Positions 1-6,513 of a stretch of DNA of 6,513 nucleotides are shown here, in pieces. The stretch covers positions 1 to 6,513 of the forward strand of contig CAKUHX010000095.1 in assembly GCA_934659475.1 (NCBI GenBank), read 5' to 3'. The stretch is from an uncultured Oscillospiraceae bacterium. GTDB lineage: Bacteria > Bacillota > Clostridia > Oscillospirales > Oscillospiraceae. The notes below the pieces were generated by a model. The model was not told where the DNA came from and made no database searches. It worked only from the letters and a program-made list of their open reading frames with translations. Every line of letters begins with the position of its first letter. The first letter of the stretch is position 1. The position numbers and the translations under genes were made by a program.

Positions 1-1985
<1,985 letters not shown>

Positions 1986-1990
1986 AGTTT

Positions 1991-2002
1991 TTATCCTTCC
2001 TT
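1991..2002 (-). promoter_or_regulatory. Ribosome binding site of ppdK
   Basis: Read on the minus strand, the bases before the ATG at 1985 are GAAAGGAAGGATAAAAACT. They hold a purine-rich AGGAAGG Shine-Dalgarno match about 7-8 nt from the start. This fixes the start at MAHKYLYLF, which matches the usual N-terminus of the family. Confidence 0.8.
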
Positions 2003-2117
2003 TCGTCAACGCGACGGCCGTATGCCGGGGCCCAGCCTGTGGCTGCGGCCGCCGCTGAAGCCGTCCTTCATTCCAATGCGGCGCGGAGAACGGACCAGTA
2101 CACCGCGCGGCTGAATC

Positions 2118-2146
2118 ATTATATCCTTGTGCAGGAAATATTGCAA
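2118..2146 (-). promoter_or_regulatory. Sigma-A-type promoter for ppdK
   Basis: On the minus strand there is a consensus -10 TATAAT (2118-2123) and a -35 TTGCAA (2141-2146, 4 of 6 matches), separated by exactly 17 bp. Upstream lie two A-tracts about one helical turn apart (2161-2164 and 2170-2176), resembling an UP element. Transcription would start near 2111, giving a GC-rich leader of about 125 nt. It is the best promoter in the window, and its orientation and position fit ppdK. The leader contains only a small stem-loop (CAGCC/GGCTG, 2033-2045); I recognise no riboswitch. Confidence 0.7.
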
Positions 2147-2391
2147 TACACAGGATGCAGTTTTGTCGATTTTTTTATGAAACATGGGCGTTTACAGCCC
2201 CATAACGTGTCTCTTGGGAAAGAAAAGACGGACTGTCTCCCACTAAGCCGCGGCTTGAACGGGCCGCGGCGGCCGGACGCAAAAAATACCGGTGATGGGA
2301 GAGCTGGATCGGAAAGTTTATGCGGGACTTTGACCCGCGGAAGGGGAGGGTGGACCGGCCTTAAAAAGGAAAAGCCTGCCGGGGCGGCGCC
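2147..2391. other. Divergent intergenic region without a recognised gene
   Basis: This stretch separates the ppdK promoter from the DUF1294 promoter region. Open frames cross it on both strands, but they run into neighbouring genes out of frame and have no ribosome binding site or recognisable protein. It holds the promoter-proximal A-tracts (2161-2176), a pair of GC-rich palindromes (2247-2270), a six-base A run (2281-2286) and a small inverted repeat, GCGGG/CCCGC, around 2324-2340. I see no tRNA, riboswitch or mobile element. It may be purely regulatory. Confidence 0.5.
2247..2270. repeat. Paired GCCGCGGC palindromes (possible hairpin or operator)
   Basis: The 8-bp self-complementary word GCCGCGGC occurs at 2247-2254 and again at 2263-2270, 16 bp centre to centre. 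The two copies form both a direct and an inverted repeat, and could pair as an 8-bp stem with an 8-nt loop. The first copy extends to a 12-bp palindrome, AAGCCGCGGCTT (2245-2256). No T-run follows on either strand, so it is not a standard terminator. In a GC-rich genome this could be chance; a dimeric operator is a possibility, not a conclusion. Confidence 0.35.
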
Positions 2392-2420
2392 TTGCCGGGG
2401 GGTGCGGGCTGTGTTATACT
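2392..2420 (+). promoter_or_regulatory. Possible promoter for the DUF1294 gene
   Basis: A -10-like TATACT (2415-2420, 5 of 6) is preceded at exactly 17 bp by TTGCCG (2392-2397, only the TTG matches). The predicted start point, near 2427, would leave a very short leader consisting almost only of the ribosome binding site. The -10 is good and the -35 is weak. Confidence 0.45.
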
Positions 2421-2427
2421 GTCCAAA

Positions 2428-2433
2428 AAGGAG
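2428..2433 (+). promoter_or_regulatory. Ribosome binding site of the DUF1294 gene
   Basis: AAGGAG lies 8 nt before the ATG at 2442, an optimal spacing, and the run continues as AAAAAGGAGAGG. It supports the chosen start. Confidence 0.8.
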
Positions 2434-2441
2434 AGGATACC

Positions 2442-2729
2442 ATGATCGTAAATGCGCAGCTGTGGGGCAAGGTGCTCGTCTGCTATTTGATCGCCGTGAA
2501 TGTGCTGGCCTTTGCCCTGATGGGCATCGACAAGCATAAGGCCAGATGTGGGGCGTGGCGCATCTCGGAGAAAGCCCTGTTCCTGCCGGTGCTCCTGGGT
2601 GGCGGCGTGGGCGGCTGCCTGGGGATGCGGGCGTTCCACCACAAGACCAAGCACTGGTATTTCCGCTTCGGTTTCCCCCTGATCGCCCTGCTGTGGCTGG
2701 CGCTGATCGTCTGGCTGATGAGCCGGTAA
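2442..2729 (+). CDS. DUF1294 family small membrane protein
   Basis: A 95-residue protein of unknown function belonging to the DUF1294 family of small bacterial membrane proteins. Three hydrophobic segments are visible at about residues 8-28, 45-62 and 77-93, so it should sit in the cytoplasmic membrane. Family hallmarks are the MGIDKHKA stretch after helix 1 (27-34), WRISEKALF at the start of helix 2, the glycine-rich helix-2 segment, and LGMRAFHHKTKHWYFR (60-75) before helix 3. The length is typical and the gene looks intact. It is monocistronic, divergent from ppdK and convergent with the DUF3810 gene, from which it is separated by one hairpin, so its context gives no functional clue. Family identity is confident from these motifs; the role is unknown. 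Confidence 0.9.
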   Translation: MIVNAQLWGKVLVCYLIAVNVLAFALMGIDKHKARCGAWRISEKALFLPVLLGGGVGGCLGMRAFHHKTKHWYFRFGFPLIALLWLALIVWLMSR

Positions 2730-2734
2730 AACCA

Positions 2735-2778
2735 CCAGCGGTCTTTCCGCCCCGCATAAGGGGCGGAAAGACCGCTGG
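2735..2778. terminator. Bidirectional intrinsic terminator between convergent genes
   Basis: A perfect 19-bp inverted repeat (arms 2735-2753 and 2760-2778, left arm CCAGCGGTCTTTCCGCCCC) with a 6-nt loop fills nearly the whole 51-bp gap between the DUF1294 stop (2727-2729) and the DUF3810 stop (2781-2783). On the minus strand the stem is followed by TGGTTTTACC, a short T-run, so it should end the FAD-dehydrogenase/DUF3810 transcript. On the plus strand no immediate T-run follows, so termination there may be weaker or need other factors. Confidence 0.85.
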
Positions 2779-2780
2779 AT

Positions 2781-3881
2781 CTATGCTTTGCTCTTTTCCC
2801 AGGCCACCAGCAGGTCCACACAGGCCCCGTAGGAGCGCAGGCCCAGTTCCTGGCCGTTCTGCTTGAGAAACGCGTCGTAGGTCTGTCCGGCCCTGTCCTC
2901 CAGGGGGGACTCCAGGGCGGCCCAGTAGGCCCGGTCGTCCTCCCAGTCCCGGGACAGCTCCGGGGTGAAATACGTCTCCGCGATCGCATACCAGGTGTCG
3001 GGGGCCGCGGAGCACAGGGCGTTGCTCAGAGAGATCAGCCCATCCAGAGCGCCGGAGTAGGCAAACACCGAGTCGCCGCTGGTGAGACAGGCGGCGATGC
3101 CCACAAAGTTGGCCTCGTTCTCCGAGGCCACCATCCGCTGGTGGCTCAGTTCGTGGGCGATGGTGGCGGGGATCAGACAGGCCGGGGCGTCCACGTTCAC
3201 ATTGGCCTCGCCAGTAAAGGGGAAGTACACTCCGGTAAAGCCCAGAATGCTTTGCAGGCGGGAGCACACGATGGGCTTGGCCCGGCCGGTGTCCGCCGCC
3301 AGACAGGGGAACTCCGCCGCGATCCCCTCGTACAGCGTTTCCGCTGTCCGGAACCAGCTGCCGGTGTCCCGCAGAAAGCCGCCGTCCTCTGTGCGGGGCA
3401 CCTGATCGGACAGCTCCGCTGCCCGCCGGGCGTAGACGGCGGTGACCTGAGCCAGCTCCTCCACGGAGTAGGGGGCGGCCGTCAGGCCGCTGCGCTGCTG
3501 AAAGCTGGGGGCGTAATAGGCGGCGTTCCACAGCCAGCAGGATCCGGCCCACAGCCACAGCCAGGCCGCCCCCAGGGTGGCCAGACGGCGCAGACAGCGC
3601 CGCCATCCCTCCCGCCGCAGGCGGAGGAGGGCGAAGATCAGCCAAACCAGACTGCCGCCCAGAAACAGAGCGGTGAGCAGCTCCCCCACGGAGAAGGGGA
3701 ACAGCCCCCACAGCCGGCCCAGGGCCTGCTCCAGGGGGGCCATGCATCCGGTGACCCAGGCGGCCAGCAGACCGGGACGGGATCTGGCCCACTCAAACAG
3801 ACCCACCAGTGCGGCGGGGAGCAGCAGCGCGGCCCACAGGAGCCACGGGGGGCGGGATATGCCGTTTGCCGTGATCCTCAT
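2781..3881 (-). CDS. DUF3810-type membrane protein with HExxH zinc-peptidase motif
   Basis: A 366-residue membrane protein. Three hydrophobic segments lie near the N-terminus (about residues 13-30, 66-87 and 101-119), followed by a soluble domain of about 245 residues. That domain contains HELSH (243-247) and then SENEANFVG with acidic residues at 254 and 256. This is the layout expected of a gluzincin-like metallopeptidase: two histidines bind zinc, E244 is catalytic and a downstream glutamate is the third ligand. The motif and topology fit the DUF3810 family, a predicted zinc peptidase of unknown substrate. The upstream segment GVYFPFTGEANVNVDAP also resembles the conserved strand before the helix in this family. 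The ATG at 3879-3881 overlaps the stop of the upstream flavoprotein gene by 4 nt (ATGA), and no strong ribosome binding site of its own is present, so translation is probably coupled. The gene appears complete, ending 2 nt before the terminator hairpin. Peptidase activity is inferred from the motif only. Confidence 0.85.
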   Translation of the reverse strand: MRITANGISRPPWLLWAALLLPAALVGLFEWARSRPGLLAAWVTGCMAPLEQALGRLWGLFPFSVGELLTALFLGGSLVWLIFALLRLRREGWRRCLRRLATLGAAWLWLWAGSCWLWNAAYYAPSFQQRSGLTAAPYSVEELAQVTAVYARRAAELSDQVPRTEDGGFLRDTGSWFRTAETLYEGIAAEFPCLAADTGRAKPIVCSRLQSILGFTGVYFPFTGEANVNVDAPACLIPATIAHELSHQRMVASENEANFVGIAACLTSGDSVFAYSGALDGLISLSNALCSAAPDTWYAIAETYFTPELSRDWEDDRAYWAALESPLEDRAGQTYDAFLKQNGQELGLRSYGACVDLLVAWEKSKA

Positions 3882-5458
3882 CCCTGAGCCACCGCCTCTG
3901 CAATGCGCACGCCGTCCACGGCGGCGCTGACGATGCCGCCGGCGTAGCCCGCTCCTTCGCCGCAGGGGTACAGCCCCCGCAGGGCGGATCGCCCCGACCC
4001 GTCCCGCAGGATGCGCAGGGGGGAGGAGGACCGGGTCTCCACCCCGGTGAGCACCCCGTCCGGCCGGGCAAAGCCGCGGAGCTTCCGGTCAAACAGGGAG
4101 ATGGCCCCCCGCAGGGTGTCGGTGACGTGATCGGGCAGAACGCCGTCCAGCGCCCCCCAGGTCACCCCGGGGCGATAGGTGGGCGCGACCTCCCCCGGCC
4201 CCGCCGAGGGGCGGCGGGCCAGAAAATCCCCCACCAGCTGGGCCGGGGCGCGGAAGCTCTCCCCCCCCCGCAGCCAGGCCGCCCGCTCCCACTGCTCCTG
4301 AAAACGCACTCCCGCCAGGGGGTCGTCCCCGGGGAAGTCCTCCGGGCCCACCCCTACCAGAAAGCCGCCGTTGATGTTTTTTCCGTCCCGGGCCCGCAGG
4401 CTCATGCCGTTGGTCACCGCCTGGCCGTAGTCGCTGGCGGCGGCCACCACCTGCCCCCCGGGACACACACAGAAGGTGAAGGCCGACCGGCCATTGGGCA
4501 GATGACAGGCCAGCTTGTAGTCCGCCGGGGGCAGCTGCTCCCACGCGGGGCCAAACTGGGCGGCGCTCACCTGGCTCTGTAAGTGCTCGATGCGCACGCC
4601 GATAGCGAATTTTTTCTGCTCCATGGGCACCCCCGCCTCATACAGCATCCGGAAGGTGTCCCGGGCGGAATGTCCCGGGGCCAGGATCAGGGCGTCACAG
4701 TCCATGTCATAGGGCCCCTGCTCCGTCATCACCGTGATGCCGGTGAGCTGGCCCCCGTCGCGGCGCAGGGCCCACAGCTGGCTTTCAAAGCGCACCTCGC
4801 CCCCCAGAGAGAGGATCTCCCGCCGGAGGGAGGCCACCACCTGCCGCAGCACGTCGGTGCCGATGTGGGGCTTGTGAGACCACAGGATGTCCCGTGGCGC
4901 GCCGTGCTCCACAAAGGTGCGGAACACAAGGCTCTGCCGGGGGTCGCTGGTGCCGGTGGTCAGCTTGCCGTCGGAGAAGGTGCCGGCGCCCCCCTCGCCG
5001 AACTGCACGTTGGAGGTGCGGGACAACTGCCCGGTGCGCCAGAAGTGCTCCACGTCCTCTGTGCGCTCCTCCACCGGGCGGCCCCGCTCCAGCACGATGG
5101 GCTTTAAGCCCATGCGGGCCAGAGTCAGGGCGGCGAACAGCCCCGCCGGGCCCATGCCCGCCACCACCGGGGGCAGGGGAGAGACGCGCCGGGGCCGGGG
5201 CAGGACATATTCCGCCGGAGCGATCCGGTCCAGATGCTTTCCCGGGGCGGCGCGCAGCACCGCCTCCTCGTCGGGCAGAGACACCCCCACCGTATAGACG
5301 TAGTGCACGTCGTTCTTCTTCCGGGCGTCGATGGACTGCCGCAGCAGCTCCATCCCGCCCAGCCGTCCGGGCCGCAGGCCCAGCTCCGCCGCCGCCCGTT
5401 TTTTCAGTTGCTCCAGGTCCCCGTCCGGGGGCAGGGGGATATTGCTCACTCGGATCAT
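3878..5458 (-). CDS. COG2509-type FAD-dependent dehydrogenase
   Basis: A 526-residue predicted cytoplasmic flavoprotein of the uncharacterised NAD(FAD)-dependent dehydrogenase group (COG2509). An N-terminal domain of about 95 residues (MIRVSNIPLPPDGDLEQLKK onward, with the DARKKNDVHYVYTVGV segment typical of this group) precedes a Rossmann FAD-binding fold. That fold has PVVAGMGPAGLFAALTLARMG (GxGxxG at 101-106) and the ribose-binding acidic residue E124 in VLERG. Further marks are NVQFGEGGAGTFSDGKL (about 150-166), a second nucleotide-site signature ALILAPGHSARDTF, and the C-terminal flavin-closing segment GLYPCGEGAGYAGGI (about 495-509). Length is normal for the group. The start at 5456-5458 is preceded by GGGAGGA. 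An in-frame ATG at 5638 is rejected because it lies upstream of the promoter and inside the divergent gene. It is the first gene of a two-gene operon. The substrate is unknown. A nine-base G run (coding strand) at 4261-4269 is noted separately. Confidence 0.92.
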   Translation of the reverse strand: MIRVSNIPLPPDGDLEQLKKRAAAELGLRPGRLGGMELLRQSIDARKKNDVHYVYTVGVSLPDEEAVLRAAPGKHLDRIAPAEYVLPRPRRVSPLPPVVAGMGPAGLFAALTLARMGLKPIVLERGRPVEERTEDVEHFWRTGQLSRTSNVQFGEGGAGTFSDGKLTTGTSDPRQSLVFRTFVEHGAPRDILWSHKPHIGTDVLRQVVASLRREILSLGGEVRFESQLWALRRDGGQLTGITVMTEQGPYDMDCDALILAPGHSARDTFRMLYEAGVPMEQKKFAIGVRIEHLQSQVSAAQFGPAWEQLPPADYKLACHLPNGRSAFTFCVCPGGQVVAAASDYGQAVTNGMSLRARDGKNINGGFLVGVGPEDFPGDDPLAGVRFQEQWERAAWLRGGESFRAPAQLVGDFLARRPSAGPGEVAPTYRPGVTWGALDGVLPDHVTDTLRGAISLFDRKLRGFARPDGVLTGVETRSSSPLRILRDGSGRSALRGLYPCGEGAGYAGGIVSAAVDGVRIAEAVAQG

Positions 5459-5462
5459 GGTG

Positions 5463-5469
5463 TCCTCCC
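5463..5469 (-). promoter_or_regulatory. Ribosome binding site of the FAD-dehydrogenase gene
   Basis: On the minus strand GGGAGGA precedes the ATG at 5458 with about 5 nt between the GGAGG core and the start. It decides the start at MIRVSNIPL over the longer upstream frame. Confidence 0.75.
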
Positions 5470-5478
5470 GTGTCTGCA

Positions 5479-5499
5479 CCGCTCCGCCGGATGGAGCGG
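5479..5499. repeat. Small inverted repeat in the FAD-dehydrogenase leader
   Basis: CCGCTCC (5479-5485) and GGAGCGG (5493-5499) form a 7-bp stem with a 7-nt loop. It lies between the promoter and the ribosome binding site of the operon, inside the predicted leader. It could be an operator half-site pair or a leader hairpin; no T-run follows, so it is not a terminator. Confidence 0.35.
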
Positions 5500-5516
5500 G
5501 AAATTTCAGTATCCGT

Positions 5517-5545
5517 ATTGTAGCACAGTTCCAGACAGATGAAAA
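5517..5545 (-). promoter_or_regulatory. Promoter of the FAD-dehydrogenase/DUF3810 operon
   Basis: On the minus strand TACAAT (5517-5522, 5 of 6) is preceded by TGC, an extended -10. A -35 TTTTCA (5540-5545, 4 of 6) lies exactly 17 bp upstream. Transcription would start near 5510, leaving a leader of about 50 nt. It lies in the 154-bp gap between the divergent starts, so regulation could be shared with the integrase. I found no comparably good promoter facing the integrase; a TATCCT at 5561-5566 has no matching -35. Confidence 0.6.
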
Positions 5546-5593
5546 GACGCAGCCTTGTGCTATCCTTTTTCTGTCCCCGCCCTGGGGAACTAC

Positions 5594-5604
5594 AGAGAGG
5601 GAGG
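5594..5604 (+). promoter_or_regulatory. Ribosome binding site of the integrase gene
   Basis: AGAGAGGGAGG ends 8 nt before the ATG at 5613 but only 2 nt before the in-frame ATG at 5607. Normal spacing favours 5613 (MARKIIEP) as the start. Confidence 0.7.
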
Positions 5605-5612
5605 CCATGACC

Positions 5613-6513
5613 ATGGCAAGAAAGATCATCGAACCCAATATTTCTTATGACGAGGAGCGCAGGCGCTACTACCTGACCGTGGATCTGGGCAAGGACGACG
5701 CGGGACACAGAAGACGCCAGTGCCGCACCTTTTCTACCCTGGCCGCCGCCCGGGCCGCCCGGCGCAGCAGCCTGATCGGACAGGAGCGGGCGAAGGCAGC
5801 CCCCGCCCGGGGGTATACCCTGGAGGAGTGGCTGAACTGCTGGATGGACACCATCGTCTGCCCCAACCGGGCAGAGACCACGGCATACGCCTATCGGAAA
5901 ATGATCGAAAACCATGTGGTCCCCCAGCTGGGGGACATCCTGCTGGGGCAGCTGAGTCCCTGGGACATCCAGCAGTATTACATCCGGCTCCAGCGCCAGT
6001 CCGGCTTGTCCAGCAACACCGCCCGCCGCCATCACGATATGCTCTCCGCCGCCCTGCGGGCCGCGGTGCGGGAGGAGCTGCTGTACGCCTCCCCCATGGA
6101 GCGGGTGGAGCCGCCCCGGGTCATCCCCCGGGAGGCCAGCTTCTATGACCTGCAGGAGCTGCGGCGGCTGTACCGCCTGATCGAGGGGCAGCCCCTGGAG
6201 CTGCCGGTGAAGCTGGCGGGCAGCTTCGGCCTGCGGCGGGAGGAGGTGTGCGGCCTGTGCTGGGACTGCGTGGACTTTCACCGCCGCCTGATCTTCATCC
6301 GCCAGGCCCGCACCGCCTGCGGCGCCGTCATCGTAGAGAAGGAGACCAAGACCCGCGCCTCGGTCCGGGCCCTGTATATGCCGGACGACATGTACGACCT
6401 GCTGCTGAAGGAGAGCGGGCGGCAGAAGGACCTGTGGACCCGGGAGGAGACGGAGGACCACGTTGTGCTGGACCGCTGCGGGCGGCCCTATTCCCCCAAC
6501 GCCCTGTCCCTGG
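5613..6513 (+). CDS. Tyrosine recombinase / phage-type integrase, N-terminal 300 codons
   Basis: A site-specific recombinase of the tyrosine family, which integrates or excises a mobile element by cutting and rejoining DNA through a covalent 3'-phosphotyrosine. The domain order is that of long Gram-positive phage/ICE integrases. First is an N-terminal arm-binding (AP2-like) domain, about residues 10-58, with the YDEERRRYYLTVDLG strand pattern and the LAAARAARR helix. Next is a SAM-like core-binding domain, about 68-163 (YTLEEWLNCWMD, then ENHVVPQLGDILLGQLSPWDIQQYY). The catalytic domain follows from about 175. Visible catalytic residues are R208 in GSFGLRREEVCGL and the beta-hairpin lysine K246 in ETKTRASVR. 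The HxxR, H/W and nucleophilic tyrosine positions lie off the right edge, so activity cannot be judged. The frame is open from 5613 to the window end. GC and codon use resemble the neighbours, so there is no compositional sign of recent transfer. It is divergent from the flavoprotein operon and probably marks one end of an element lying to the right. Confidence 0.92.
   Translation, partial: MARKIIEPNISYDEERRRYYLTVDLGKDDAGHRRRQCRTFSTLAAARAARRSSLIGQERAKAAPARGYTLEEWLNCWMDTIVCPNRAETTAYAYRKMIENHVVPQLGDILLGQLSPWDIQQYYIRLQRQSGLSSNTARRHHDMLSAALRAAVREELLYASPMERVEPPRVIPREASFYDLQELRRLYRLIEGQPLELPVKLAGSFGLRREEVCGLCWDCVDFHRRLIFIRQARTACGAVIVEKETKTRASVRALYMPDDMYDLLLKESGRQKDLWTREETEDHVVLDRCGRPYSPNALSL

Noticed and set aside
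2039..2539. A 166-codon plus-strand open frame leading into the DUF1294 gene in another frame.
   Set aside because: It starts inside the ppdK leader, lacks a ribosome binding site, resembles no known protein and overlaps a better-supported gene and its promoter.
2119..3792. A 557-codon minus-strand open frame across the intergenic region, the DUF1294 gene and much of the DUF3810 gene.
   Set aside because: It is out of frame with the motif-bearing DUF3810 gene, crosses the terminator and an opposite-strand gene, and is rich in Pro/Gly/Arg/Ser. It is a GC-driven shadow.
5459..5606. Search for a tRNA gene or attachment-site repeat next to the integrase.
   Set aside because: No cloverleaf-compatible segment or duplicated core sequence is visible within the window.
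5607..5612. Alternative integrase start at 5607 (two residues longer).
   Set aside because: The GGAGG core would be only 2 nt from this ATG, against 8 nt for the ATG at 5613.
5459..5638. N-terminal extension of the FAD-dehydrogenase to an in-frame ATG at 5638.
   Set aside because: It would place the start upstream of the operon promoter and inside the divergent integrase. The start at 5458 has a good ribosome binding site and the conserved family N-terminus.
4785..6461. A 558-codon minus-strand open frame spanning the integrase and the FAD-dehydrogenase start.
   Set aside because: It runs antisense to the integrase and out of frame with the flavoprotein. Its translation is repetitive, rich in Gly/Ala/Leu/Gln/Pro, and has no domain signature.

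Overview
The window suggests a GC-rich Gram-positive gut anaerobe of the Clostridia, most likely the Oscillospiraceae/Flavonifractor-Lawsonibacter type. The reasons are GC-rich third codon positions, strong AGGAGG-type ribosome binding sites, a pyruvate phosphate dikinase nearly collinear with the Clostridium symbiosum enzyme as I remember it, and a run of families common in these genomes. The genus is inference; no rRNA or other marker gene is present.

Layout, left to right. (1) Positions 1-1985, minus strand: the first 661 codons of ppdK, whose C-terminus lies off the left edge. It has a good sigma-A-type promoter at 2118-2146 and a leader of about 125 nt. (2) Positions 2147-2391: a divergent intergenic region with no convincing gene, holding GC-rich palindromes. 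(3) Positions 2442-2729, plus strand: a small three-helix DUF1294 membrane protein. (4) Positions 2735-2778: a perfect 19-bp inverted repeat serving two convergent genes. (5) Positions 5458 down to 2781, minus strand: a two-gene operon. A COG2509-type FAD-dependent dehydrogenase overlaps by 4 nt a DUF3810-type membrane protein with an HExxH zinc-peptidase motif. (6) From 5613, plus strand: the first 300 codons of a tyrosine recombinase (phage/ICE-type integrase), divergent from the operon and cut by the right edge.

How the parts relate. PPDK interconverts pyruvate/ATP/Pi and PEP/AMP/PPi, a central-carbon step in anaerobes. The flavoprotein and the putative membrane protease are probably co-transcribed and translationally coupled, which suggests a shared process, but neither has an assigned substrate. 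The integrase probably marks one end of a mobile element extending to the right; no attachment site, tRNA or cargo is visible. I see no clearly novel system. The least explained part is the flavoprotein/HExxH operon beside the integrase. Several very long open frames opposite ppdK and the operon are composition-driven shadows of real genes.
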